Source of the DNA: C-114 sp963745405
Lineage (GTDB): Bacteria; Chloroflexota; Limnocylindria; Limnocylindrales; CSP1-4
Length of the DNA stretch: 64,000 bases
Assembly (NCBI GenBank): GCA_963745405.1
Contig: CAVUWY010000002.1
Span: 1,116,001 to 1,180,000, forward strand
Reading direction: 5' to 3'
This document shows positions 34,716 through 42,537 of the stretch, in pieces (position 1 is the stretch's first letter; each line of letters begins with the position of its first letter). The translations under genes were made by a program, and so were the position numbers. The notes below the pieces were generated by a model. It worked only from the letters and a program-made list of their open reading frames with translations, had not been told where the DNA came from and made no database searches.

Positions 34716-34928
34716 TCAGGCTCGGGCGGAGCGCTCGAGGCGCTTCTGGAAGCGCTCGACCTGGCCGGCGGTGTCGATGATCGTCTGCTTGCCCGTGAAG
34801 AACGGGTGGCACTGGCTGCACACGTCGACCCGCAGCTCGGGCCGCGTCGAGCCGACTGTGAACTCGGAGCCGCACGAAGCGCAGTGGGTCGTCGCCTGGT
34901 AGTACTTGGGGTGGATGCCGTCTTTCAC
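34716..34928 (-). CDS. rpmE: Ribosomal protein bL31 (zinc-binding type)
   Basis: 70 residues. Starts MKDGIHPKYYQ and keeps both zinc-binding pairs, HCASCGS and VCSQCHPFFTGKQ, so it is the C+ form. The C-terminus (DTAGQVERFQKRLER) is typical. ATG 34928, 86 bases after rpmA and followed by a terminator. Confidence 0.96.
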   Translation of the reverse strand: MKDGIHPKYYQATTHCASCGSEFTVGSTRPELRVDVCSQCHPFFTGKQTIIDTAGQVERFQKRLERSARA

Positions 34929-35014
34929 GGTGGTTCTCCTCCGTCGCCGTCCGTACGGATCAGGTCCGCCGGTGGTCGATCGGTGTGGCGTCGGATCGCC
35001 GACGCCGGGGCTGG

Positions 35015-35497
35015 CTAGTCGGCCGTCGCCTCGGGCTCGGCCGTCGCCTTCGACTTAGCAGTCGTCGTCTTCGGCCTCGCCGCGGTGGCCGCGGTCCTGG
35101 TGGTGGTCGATCTCGTCTTCGTAACGTTCTTCGTCGCGGTGGCGGTCGCGGTGGCGCTCGAACCACCGCTCGCTGGAGCCGCCTCGATCGTGGCCGCTCG
35201 CCGTTCCGTGGCCTTGGGGGCCTCGGCGGCATCGCCGGCGATCTCGAGCGGCAGGACCCGGACCCGCTTCTTTGTCTTCGTCGCGTGCTCGAAGCGGACG
35301 TGCCCGTTCACGGTCGCGAAGACCGTGTAGTCGTGGCCGAGTCCGGCGCCCGAACCGGCGAGGAACGTCATCCCCCGCTGGCGGACGATGATCGATCCGG
35401 CGTGGACGAGCTGGCCGTCACCGGCCTTGACGCCGAGTCGCTGGCCGACGCTGTCGCGGCCGTTCTTCGAGCTCGATCCGGCTTTCTTGTGGGCCAT
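35015..35497 (-). CDS. rpmA: Ribosomal protein bL27 with long C-terminal tail
   Basis: 160 residues against about 85 in E. coli. The first 85 are a normal L27: MAHKKAGSSSKNGRDS, LGVKAGDGQLVHAGSIIVRQ, GAGLGHDYTVFA and ATKTKKRVRVLP. The N-terminus reads MAHKKAG directly, so no cleaved leader is evident. The last 70 residues are Thr/Ala/Lys/Arg-rich, low complexity, like the tail of L21 encoded just upstream. ATG 35497, four bases after the rplU stop codon. Confidence 0.93.
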   Translation of the reverse strand: MAHKKAGSSSKNGRDSVGQRLGVKAGDGQLVHAGSIIVRQRGMTFLAGSGAGLGHDYTVFATVNGHVRFEHATKTKKRVRVLPLEIAGDAAEAPKATERRAATIEAAPASGGSSATATATATKNVTKTRSTTTRTAATAARPKTTTAKSKATAEPEATAD

Positions 35498-35501
35498 CGG
35501 G

Positions 35502-36170
35502 CTACTCGTCCTTCTTGGTCGACGCGCCCTTGGCGCTGTCGGTCGCATCGGCCTTGGCCTTGGCGTCGGCCTTGGCGTCGGTCTTCGGTGCCGAGGCCTT
35601 GGCAGCCGGCTTCGCGTCGGCCTTCGCCGGAGCCTTCGCCGCCGGCTTGGCAGCGGGCTTTGCGGCCGTCTTCGCCTCGGCCTTCGGCTTCCCCTTCGCG
35701 TCGGCCTTGGCGTCGGCCTTCGGTGCCGCGGCCTTGGCGAGCTTGGCAGCGAGAGCGGCGTCCTCGGCGGCCTGCCGGGCGGCGGCCTCCTCGAGGCGCT
35801 GGCGCTCGGTCTTGGCGGCCGCGTCTGCCTTCTTCTTGTCCTCGGCCGCGCTCCGGCCGCCGAACACGATGTCGGCCACCCGAAGGACGGTGAGCTCCTG
35901 GCGATGACCCTTCTTGACCCGGCGGCGGGCCTTGGGCCGGTACTTGAACGAGATGAGCTTGGGGCCGCGGTCCCGGCCGAGGACCTCGGCACTCACCGTC
36001 GCGCCATCGACGACCGGCCGGCCGATGGCCGACGTGTCACCGTCCGCGACGAGCAGGACCCGCTCGAGCGTGATCGTCTGGCCCGGCTCGACGTCGAGCA
36101 GCTCGACCTCGAGTTCGGTGCCGACCTCGACGCGGTATTGCTTGCTGCCGGTCTCGATGACTGCGTACAT
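35502..36170 (-). CDS. rplU: Ribosomal protein bL21 with Ala/Lys-rich C-terminal tail
   Basis: 222 residues against 103 in E. coli. Residues 1-103 are a full L21 (MYAVIETGSKQYRVEVG, GPKLISFKYRPKARRRVKKG, HRQELTVLRVADI). The remaining 120 residues are first a charged helix (about 105-145) and then KADAKADAKG/AKPAAKPAAK-type repeats, resembling histone-H1-like tails. ATG 36170; promoter at 36263-36292 leaves an 85-base leader. Confidence 0.94.
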   Translation of the reverse strand: MYAVIETGSKQYRVEVGTELEVELLDVEPGQTITLERVLLVADGDTSAIGRPVVDGATVSAEVLGRDRGPKLISFKYRPKARRRVKKGHRQELTVLRVADIVFGGRSAAEDKKKADAAAKTERQRLEEAAARQAAEDAALAAKLAKAAAPKADAKADAKGKPKAEAKTAAKPAAKPAAKAPAKADAKPAAKASAPKTDAKADAKAKADATDSAKGASTKKDE

Positions 36171-36262
36171 GGATCCTCGGGGGCGCGGCGATCGCGGGGT
36201 GGTCGATCGGCGCTCGTTCTGGGCGTGACAGAGCGCGACCCAGGGCGGGACGCGGGAGGCGG

Positions 36263-36292
36263 AGCATACGACTCAGCCGCCTCGAGCGTCAA
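36263..36292 (-). promoter_or_regulatory. Promoter of rplU-rpmA-rpmE
   Basis: Minus strand: -35 TTGACG (36292-36287), 18-base spacer, -10 TATGCT (36268-36263). Start near 36256 gives a leader of about 85 bases containing a gcgctc/gagcgc stem, which might serve ribosomal-protein autoregulation (inference). Confidence 0.65.
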
Positions 36293-36383
36293 ACGTTCAC
36301 GCAGCGTCGGAGGTCGGGCGCTGCGGCGGCCAGGCCGCGGGCAGCGGCCGCGCCTGGGCCCGGATCACGAGCCGCCGCATCGA

Positions 36384-36466
36384 GCGGCTGCCCGGTCGAC
36401 GGCTCCCTCGCCGAACGGCTGGGCGCTGCGGCGGCTGCCCGGTCGAGGCTCCGTCGCCGAACGGCT
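36384..36466. repeat. Imperfect 36-37 bp direct repeat
   Basis: Copies at 36384-36420 and 36431-36466, both gcggctgcccggtcga followed by a gctcc-cgccgaacggct part; they differ by one small indel and one base. Confidence 0.75.
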
Positions 36467-36604
36467 GCCATTTGCTCCGGTGGTGATCGTTGAGCACCAA
36501 GATCGGCCCCAGGGCGGGTCAAGACCAGCACGAATCGAACATGGTCACGCTTGTGCGGGCACGGCACCTGGCCGCGAGACGTCCGGGATGCCACTCAATG
36601 ATCA

Positions 36605-36720
36605 GGGAGCGCACATTCGGCAGCGGGCACGACAGCCGGCGCGAGGGAGCGCACATTCGGCAGCGGGCACGACAGCCGGCGCGAGGGAGCGCACATTCGG
36701 CAGCGGGCACGACAGCCGGC
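36605..36720. repeat. 40-bp tandem repeat, 2.9 identical copies
   Basis: Units at 36605-36644, 36645-36684 and 36685-36720 (36 bases of the third). Each begins gggagcgcacattcggcagc and contains gccggc near its end. No mismatches between copies, so the duplication is recent or kept homogeneous. Confidence 0.92.
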
Positions 36721-36781
36721 GGGCCGGCACGCGAGGCTGCGGGCTCAGCACGCTCCGCACTGAGGCGCCGAGGCCGAACCC

Positions 36782-37591
36782 TCAGCCCGAGATCTCGGCC
36801 CGTTCGGTGAAGATGGCCGCGACGATGAGGGCGCCGACGAGCCAGAGGGTGACCACCACGAGGGCGACGTCGGGCTCGAGCGGGTTGACGAGGCCGCCAC
36901 CGCCCTCACCGGCGGTCGGCGTCCGGGCGATCACCGCGTTGGCCGCGTTGAACGGCAGGTAGCGGACGATGTCGGGCAGGAAGATGCTGGCGAACTGCTC
37001 GCCGAAATAGACGCCGATGCCGGCCCCGATGCCGGCCAGCTGCGACCGGGCGATCGTGGCGATGGCGAAGCCGAGCGCGCCCGCCTCGGCGACCGCGAGC
37101 CAGCCCCGTGCCAGCTCGTCGGGGAGCTTGCCGAGCGTGGCCGAGTCGTTCAGCCCGTCGGTCGCGACGCCGGCCAGGTTCGCGGCGATGATCGTCACGA
37201 GGATGCCGATCACATACGCGAGGACGAGCCCGAGGCCGATGAACAGGGCGACGGCCGCGAAGGTCAGGACGATGTAGCGACTGCGGCTCTCGCCTCGGGC
37301 GACCGCGTTCTTGAGCGTCCCCCAGGTCCACTCGGAGCCGGCGACCGCCGCTCCGTAGATGACCGCGAAGAGCCCGCCCAGGCCGAGGATGAACGAGAGG
37401 ACGAAGCTGTACGCGCCCGGGAACGTCACGAGGAGCAGCGAGGCGGCCCGGCCCGCCTCGGATGGCTGTTGCTTGGCCGTCGCCCCGACGGCGATGAGGA
37501 TGAGCGCGAGCAGCCCGACGAGCAGGCCGAAGGTGATCCAGGTCACCATCCGGCGCTCGAGCTTGCGGATCCCGGCGACGAAGATGCGCAT
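36782..37591 (-). CDS. ABC-2 type transporter permease
   Basis: 269 residues with six predicted helices: one near the N-terminus (WITFGLLVGLLALILIAVG), a large extracytoplasmic loop, then five (for example FVLSFILGLGGLFAVIYGAAV, YIVLTFAAVALFIGLGLVLAYVIG, VALVVVTLWLVGALIVAAIF). The segment GSEWTWGTLKNAVARGESR is the coupling-helix region typical of ABC-2 permeases. Its ATG overlaps the ATPase stop codon (TGATG), so the two form one exporter; substrate unknown. Confidence 0.87.
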   Translation of the reverse strand: MRIFVAGIRKLERRMVTWITFGLLVGLLALILIAVGATAKQQPSEAGRAASLLLVTFPGAYSFVLSFILGLGGLFAVIYGAAVAGSEWTWGTLKNAVARGESRSRYIVLTFAAVALFIGLGLVLAYVIGILVTIIAANLAGVATDGLNDSATLGKLPDELARGWLAVAEAGALGFAIATIARSQLAGIGAGIGVYFGEQFASIFLPDIVRYLPFNAANAVIARTPTAGEGGGGLVNPLEPDVALVVVTLWLVGALIVAAIFTERAEISG

Positions 37592-38790
37592 CAGTGCTTG
37601 CCCCAGTCGCCCGGCAATGCGACCGGCGGACCGGGCGGCCCTGACGGACTCGAACCGCCGAACCGACGCCGCGTCTGGGTCGCCGCACCGGGCGCGTCGG
37701 AGCCGGCGGTGAGCTCGAGGAAGAGCGACTCGAGGTCGCTGCCGGTCTCGAGCCCCGAGGCATAGATGCCGGCCTCGGCGAGGGCCCGGTTCACCTCGAC
37801 CGCTCGTTCGCGGCCGAGCCGCACGACGAGCCAGTCGCCGTCGGTCCGGACGCCCTCGGCCGCGCCATCGGCGCCACCGGCTGCGGCCTGGGCACCTTCG
37901 GCGCCACCGGCTGCGGCCTGGGCACCTTCGGCACCACCGGCTGCGGGCCGCGGATCCGTCGAAGCCGGGACTGCCGCGGGCGGCTCGGTCGAAGCCGCGG
38001 CTGCCGCCTGCGTGACCGGGGCTGCGCCGCCCAGCAGCCGGCCGAGGACGGCCGTCGCCCGCTCGGTCTCGTCGGGAGCGACCCGGATCCGGATGATCCC
38101 CTCGCTCTCGAGGAGCTCGCCGATCTTGCCTTCGCGGACGAGCTTGCCGGCGGCGATGATCCCGACCTGGTCCGCGAGCTGCTGGACCTCACCGAGGAGG
38201 TGGCTGGAGACGAAGACCGTCTTGCCGGACGAGGCGAGGTAGCGGAGGGTGTCGCGCATCGCGACGATGCCGGCCGGGTCGAGGCCGTTGGCCGGTTCGT
38301 CGAGGAGGAGGAGCTTGGGGTCGTTGAGGAGGACCCCGGCGATGCCGAGGCGCTGGCGCATCCCGAGCGAGTAGCCCGACACGGCGTCGCGAGCTCGATC
38401 GTGGAGGCCCATCACGTCGAGGACCTCGTCGATGCGTCCCTTCGGGACGGCCGGGCCGGTCGCGGCCAGGGCCCGGATGTTCTCGCGGCCCGACAGGTAT
38501 GGGTAGAACGACGGCGACTCGATGAGGGCGCCGACTTCGAACAGCCGATGGCGATCACGGCGGCCGAAGGGCTTGCCGAGCATCTCGATGCGGCCCGCGT
38601 CGGGATGGATGAGCCCGGTGAGGAGCCGCATCGTCGTCGTCTTGCCGGCCCCGTTCGGGCCGAGGAAGCCATATACGACGCCAGCCGGGACCGACAGGTC
38701 GAGGCCGGCCAGGGCGGGCCGGTTGCCGTACGACTTGTGAAGGTTGCGGGTGGCGAGGGCGAGGCCGTCGGTCGAGCCGGTCGACGTCAT
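37591..38790 (-). CDS. ABC transporter ATP-binding protein
   Basis: 399 residues. Walker A GPNGAGKTTTMRLLTGL, signature VSGYSLGMRQRLGIAG, Walker B KLLLLDEPANGLDP, H-loop VFVSSHLLGEVQQLAD: a complete CcmA/DrrA-type domain in residues 1-225. After it comes a linker containing a ten-residue repeat (AAAGGAEGAQ, 2-3 copies, from a 30-bp DNA repeat) and a C-terminal domain of about 60 residues (DWLVVRLGRERAVEVNRALA) common in this family. Partner of the permease encoded next. Confidence 0.92.
   Translation of the reverse strand: MTSTGSTDGLALATRNLHKSYGNRPALAGLDLSVPAGVVYGFLGPNGAGKTTTMRLLTGLIHPDAGRIEMLGKPFGRRDRHRLFEVGALIESPSFYPYLSGRENIRALAATGPAVPKGRIDEVLDVMGLHDRARDAVSGYSLGMRQRLGIAGVLLNDPKLLLLDEPANGLDPAGIVAMRDTLRYLASSGKTVFVSSHLLGEVQQLADQVGIIAAGKLVREGKIGELLESEGIIRIRVAPDETERATAVLGRLLGGAAPVTQAAAAASTEPPAAVPASTDPRPAAGGAEGAQAAAGGAEGAQAAAGGADGAAEGVRTDGDWLVVRLGRERAVEVNRALAEAGIYASGLETGSDLESLFLELTAGSDAPGAATQTRRRFGGSSPSGPPGPPVALPGDWGKH
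37871..37947. repeat. In-frame 30-bp minisatellite in the ABC ATPase gene
   Basis: Perfect copies at 37871-37900 and 37901-37930, then a partial copy. Thirty bases keep frame, so copy-number change would alter only linker length. Confidence 0.9.
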
Positions 38791-38878
38791 CGACTCATCC
38801 TCGGTCGCGCGGCCGGCGTCGCCGGGCTCGCGCCTCGCGCGGAGGCCGGCCCCCCGATCTTCGCCGGTCCCATCGGCC

Positions 38879-39523
38879 CTACTGCCCGAACCGGTAGTAG
38901 GTCTTGTCCATCTGGTAGCGGTCCGGGCCGAGCTCCGGCCCCTTGAGCTGGTTGCCCACCCCGGCGCCGCCGACGAGGATGAAGACGAAGAGCCAGATGA
39001 TGGAGCTGTTGATGAACGAGCCGATGGTGACCCAGTGGAGCCGTTCCGGCGGGATCTGGCCGAACATCACGAGAAGGCCGCCGATGACCGCCGCCGCTCC
39101 GCCGAAGGCCGTGATGATGATCACCAGGTACTTCGGGACGTTGAGGAGCAGGGTGACGGCGGCGAAGACGACGCCGAGGCCGATGCCGGCCACGAAGGCC
39201 AGGAAGCCGAACTGGTCGATGCCGAAGAAACCCACGATCGAGCCCGCCACCACGTACCCGAGGCCGCCGGCGAGGATCGCCACCGCCCCCCAGTAGAAGA
39301 AGTACGAGAAGACGGCGAAGGCGACACCGACGATGAAGCCCATGAGCCAGCTGAGGACGGTCGCCAGGGCCCCGTAGCCGAAGAGCGCTTCGAGAGCGTC
39401 GGTGCCGACGTTGAAGCCGACGAGGAAACCCCACAACGGCAAGAGGATGAGGAAGTAGCGGAAACCCGCGGCGCAGAAGGCCCCGCCGATGACGATCAGC
39501 AGGATCCCTATCAGGAGATTCAC
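38879..39523 (-). CDS. DUF4203-like polytopic membrane protein
   Basis: 214 residues with about seven helices and little else (LLIGILLIVIGGAFCAAG, FLILLPLWGFLVGFNVG, GFIVGVAFAVFSYFFYWGAV, FLAFVAGIGLGVVFAAVTLL, WLFVFILVGGAGVG). This glycine-rich TM pattern resembles the DUF4203/TMEM198 group; function unknown. GTG 39523 chosen because GGGAGGAGG lies just upstream. The C-tail GPDRYQMDKTYYRFGQ is soluble. Confidence 0.72.
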   Translation of the reverse strand: MNLLIGILLIVIGGAFCAAGFRYFLILLPLWGFLVGFNVGTDALEALFGYGALATVLSWLMGFIVGVAFAVFSYFFYWGAVAILAGGLGYVVAGSIVGFFGIDQFGFLAFVAGIGLGVVFAAVTLLLNVPKYLVIIITAFGGAAAVIGGLLVMFGQIPPERLHWVTIGSFINSSIIWLFVFILVGGAGVGNQLKGPELGPDRYQMDKTYYRFGQ

Positions 39524-39605
39524 CGGGGGCCTCCTCCCTGGCGGACGGTGACCGTCGGGCGAACGGTCCCGAGCATCATACCGTCGCCGTGCAGCCCGTC
39601 GGCAG

Positions 39606-40343
39606 TCACCCGTCGTCGGATAGTACGACCCGGCGGCGGACGATCGAGTCGACCGGGAGCTCGACGCCGAGGAGATCTGCGATGGCCGCGACGACCTCGT
39701 CGGGCCGGCCGACACCCCGCTCGCCGCCGAGCAGCAGGCGCATGGAGAGCGCGATCGCCGGCGCGGCCGTGGGATCCGGGGCGGCCCCGGCGTCGGGTTC
39801 CCAATCCATCGCCAGGTCCAGGATGTGGGGCCGGATGTCGACGATGACCCAGCCGCTCCCCTTCTCGCGCCGACGCTCGATCCGCGGTTCGGCGAGGAGC
39901 GCCGCGACCGCCGCCTCGATCCGTGACGACTCGATCGGTGCCCTGTCACCGGTGCCACCGGCGACGCCCGGACCGACCGTGACCCGATAGTCGCCGGCGA
40001 TCACGGAGGCGGGCAGCGAGGGAGCGCCGATCCAGACGTCGTGGAGATCGACCACCCGCTGGCCGGGCGGCACGGCCGCCTCGAGGGCGGGTCGGACGAT
40101 GTCGATCCTGTGCCGTTCGACGAGCCACAGGTCGATCGGCTCACGCTCGGCGAGCATGCCGACCGGCACCGGTGCGGCGAACACCACCCGCGGCTGGGGG
40201 TTACGGCCCTCGGTCGAGACGAGCGGCAGGCCAGAGTCGCGGAGGCCCGCCTCCCAGGCCGCGGCCACGTCCCGATGGAGCACGTCGCGAGCCTCGGGCC
40301 CGCGCGCTACGAAGACCCGCCATCGCTGCCGGCCGTCGGTCAT
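39606..40343 (-). CDS. DUF2344 (TIGR03936-like) protein
   Basis: 245 residues. The N-terminal half (WRVFVARGPEARDVLHRDVA, LPLVSTEGRNPQPRVVFAAP, PVPVGMLAEREPIDLWLVE) matches the DUF2344 domain that is normally fused to, or encoded beside, a B12-binding radical SAM protein near the Rne/Rng-rplU-rpmA cluster. Here no radical SAM gene is nearby. The C-terminal 100 residues are a variable domain. ATG 40343; the region upstream of it is non-conserved. Function unproven; tRNA modification has been proposed for the family. Confidence 0.75.
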   Translation of the reverse strand: MTDGRQRWRVFVARGPEARDVLHRDVAAAWEAGLRDSGLPLVSTEGRNPQPRVVFAAPVPVGMLAEREPIDLWLVERHRIDIVRPALEAAVPPGQRVVDLHDVWIGAPSLPASVIAGDYRVTVGPGVAGGTGDRAPIESSRIEAAVAALLAEPRIERRREKGSGWVIVDIRPHILDLAMDWEPDAGAAPDPTAAPAIALSMRLLLGGERGVGRPDEVVAAIADLLGVELPVDSIVRRRVVLSDDG

Positions 40344-40387
40344 CCGGCGAGGGTCGAGGAAGCCACGTCTGGTAGTCTGCCGGAACG

Positions 40388-41806
40388 ATGGTGGAGGACG
40401 CCCACTCGCGCGCCGAGTCGAGCTCGGCGCCGCCATCCGCCGTACGGCGCGCCGACGACAGGCGCCTCGGGCCCCCGACGCCACGAGTCGCCCTCGTCAT
40501 CGTGGCCGCGACCATGGTGGCCGTCCTCCTGTGGCTGGGCCGCGACGCCATCGGCCCGTTCATCATCGGCCTCCTGCTCGTCTACCTCCTCGACCCTGCT
40601 GTCGAGCGCCTCGGCCGGGTCGGCTTGCCCCGGTTCCTCTCGATCCTCCTGGTCTACGCGGTCTTCGTCGTCGGCCTCGTGCTCCTCCTCTACCTGACCG
40701 TTCCACCGCTGCTCCAGCAGATCGGCCAGTTCTTCGGCGATACGCCCAAGCTGAGTGCCCTGATCCAGGACCAGATAGTGCGGATCCGGCAGGCCTACGA
40801 GTCGCTCGACATCCCGCCCGACGTCCGGGCCGCGATCGATCGCCTCCTCGCCACGTTCGGCCAGGAGACCTCGCTCAATCCCGGCATCGTGGTCCCGGTC
40901 TTCAACTCGGTCGCCGGCTTCGTCGCATCGACGTTCGGCTTCCTCATCATCCCCGTCTGGGTGTTCTACCTCCTCAAGGACCGCCCGTCGCTCACCCACG
41001 CCTTCGATGCCTCACTGCCCGAGGAGTGGCGCCAGGACACGTGGGCCATCATCCGGATCGCCGAGCGGGTCTTCGGCCAGTGGGTCCGCGGCCAGCTCGT
41101 CCTCGGGACGACGGTCGCGGTGGCGACGTTCATCGGCCTCGAGATCCTCGGCGTCCTCGTCGATCCGGTCTTCGCCCAGTTCGCCCTCTTCCTCGCGATC
41201 CTGGCCGGGCTGCTCGAGCTGCTGCCGATCATCGGGCCGATCATCGCGGCCATCCCGCTCGTCCTCCTCGGGGCGACCGCCAGCGTCCAGGCGGCGCTCG
41301 CCGCCCTGCTGCTCGCCATCGCCATCCAGCAGCTCGAGAACTACTTCCTCGTCCCGAAGATCCAGGGCGATGCGGTCAAGCTCCACCCGTCGGCCGTCAT
41401 GTTCTGCCTCATCCTCGGCGGCGCGATCGGCGGGCTCCTCGGCGCGATCCTGGCCCTGCCGGTGGCCGCCACCGGTCGCGATATCTATCGCTACCTGTTC
41501 CGCCGCCTGACTCCCCCGTCGACGGCTGGATCGGCCGACCAGGCGTCGATCGACGGGGCGGCAGCGACCGTGGCGGCTCCCGGCGATCTCGAGTTGGCCG
41601 CCGCCGCAGCCCGAGCGAGTCGGGCCGCGCCGCTGGGACGGCCATCGACCGCAAGCGGATCCGCATCCGCAGCTTCGGCGCCGGCGACCGGGACTGCCGC
41701 CTCCGGCGGGTCGGCCGGGGCCGCTGGGGCCGGGGCCACCGGAGTCGGGACGGCATCTGCGTCGGCGTCGGCGTCGGCCCGGCCGGCCGCCGGAGCGAAA
41801 CCGTGA
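40388..41806 (+). CDS. AI-2E family (PerM/TqsA-like) transporter
   Basis: 472 residues. Two N-terminal helices, a soluble segment, then five or six helices with the conserved VPVFNSVAGFVASTFGFLII, IPVWVFYLLKDRP, GQWVRGQLVLGTTVAV, LELLPIIGPIIAAIPLVLLG and PKIQGDAVKLHPSAVMFCLI. The family includes AI-2 exporters and sodium/proton antiporters; substrate unknown. The last 90 residues are Ala/Ser/Gly-rich and disordered. Start ATG 40388. Its stop overlaps the J-domain gene start. Confidence 0.9.
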   Translation: MVEDAHSRAESSSAPPSAVRRADDRRLGPPTPRVALVIVAATMVAVLLWLGRDAIGPFIIGLLLVYLLDPAVERLGRVGLPRFLSILLVYAVFVVGLVLLLYLTVPPLLQQIGQFFGDTPKLSALIQDQIVRIRQAYESLDIPPDVRAAIDRLLATFGQETSLNPGIVVPVFNSVAGFVASTFGFLIIPVWVFYLLKDRPSLTHAFDASLPEEWRQDTWAIIRIAERVFGQWVRGQLVLGTTVAVATFIGLEILGVLVDPVFAQFALFLAILAGLLELLPIIGPIIAAIPLVLLGATASVQAALAALLLAIAIQQLENYFLVPKIQGDAVKLHPSAVMFCLILGGAIGGLLGAILALPVAATGRDIYRYLFRRLTPPSTAGSADQASIDGAAATVAAPGDLELAAAAARASRAAPLGRPSTASGSASAASAPATGTAASGGSAGAAGAGATGVGTASASASASARPAAGAKP

Positions 41807-42537
41807 CCGTGCCGACCGACGACGGCTTCGATGCGTACAAGACCCTCCAGGTGGATCCCGAGGCCGACCCGGAGGTGATCCAGGCGGCCTACCGCCGACT
41901 CGCCCAGAAGTGGCACCCGGACGTCGCGCCCGGCGCCGAGGCGGCGGCCCGGATGGTGGCGATCAACCGGGCCTGGGAGCTCCTCGCCGACCCGACCACC
42001 CGGGGGGCCTACGACCGCCTGCGGGCTGCCGATGCGCGGGCCCGGGAGCGGCAGCAGGCGACCGGCGGAGACGGCAGATACGCCTCGTCGACCGGTCATC
42101 CGGGCGCGGCCGCCCCGGCCGGCTCCTCTGCAGCTGGCGGGACGGCCGGCGGCAGTGCCCGGACCGCGACCCCAGGCCCGGGAGGCCCGTCCGCGGCGAG
42201 CCGCCCGCCCGAATCGGTCTCGCGCGACTGGACGAGCGGCCGATCCACGACGGGCTACGCCTACGACGAACCGTCGATGCGGACGGCCGACGGGACCGGT
42301 GCCGCCGGGCCGCCACCGGGCGACCCGTCCGGCAGCGTCCTCAACTTCGGCCGCTACGCGGGCTGGTCCCTCGGCGAGCTCGGGCGGCACGACCTCGAGT
42401 ACATCGAGTGGCTGGACCGGATGCCGATCGGGCGGCCGTACCGGGATGAGATCGACGGCATCCTCCGCCGCAGCGGTCGACGGAGGTCGGCGCCGGCCGA
42501 GGCGACCGACCGGCGAGGCCTGTTCCGGCGTCGATGA
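41803..42537 (+). CDS. J-domain (DnaJ-like) protein
   Basis: 244 residues. J-domain at about 8-72: DAYKTLQVDPEADPEVIQAA, YRRLAQKWHPDVAPG with the essential HPD, and AINRAWELLADPTTRGAYDRL. Then a Gly/Ala/Ser-rich linker and a C-terminal motif (VLNFGRYAGWSLGELGRHDLE and YIEWLDRMPIGRPYRDEI) resembling a putative quorum-sensing-regulated or exonuclease-associated helical module seen in other J proteins. No zinc-finger or C-terminal peptide-binding domain, so it is a specialised co-chaperone of DnaK. GTG 41803, with GGAG at -7; overlaps the previous stop. Confidence 0.85.
   Translation: MTVPTDDGFDAYKTLQVDPEADPEVIQAAYRRLAQKWHPDVAPGAEAAARMVAINRAWELLADPTTRGAYDRLRAADARARERQQATGGDGRYASSTGHPGAAAPAGSSAAGGTAGGSARTATPGPGGPSAASRPPESVSRDWTSGRSTTGYAYDEPSMRTADGTGAAGPPPGDPSGSVLNFGRYAGWSLGELGRHDLEYIEWLDRMPIGRPYRDEIDGILRRSGRRRSAPAEATDRRGLFRRR

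Larger units (their letters stand above)
36293..36781. other. Non-coding region between rplU and the ABC exporter
   Basis: About 490 bases with no credible gene. Contains an imperfect direct repeat (36384-36466) and three 40-bp tandem repeats (36605-36720). Short frames that span the repeats encode only repeat translations. Confidence 0.7.

Noticed and set aside
36605..36720. CRISPR or att-site interpretation of the 40-bp repeats
   Set aside because: No spacers, no integrase, no phage genes; simple tandem duplication is enough.
37620..37680. A tRNA T-arm-like sequence (ggttcgagtcc on the minus strand)
   Set aside because: It lies inside the C-terminal coding region of the ABC ATPase, and no acceptor stem, D-arm or anticodon arm can be built around it.
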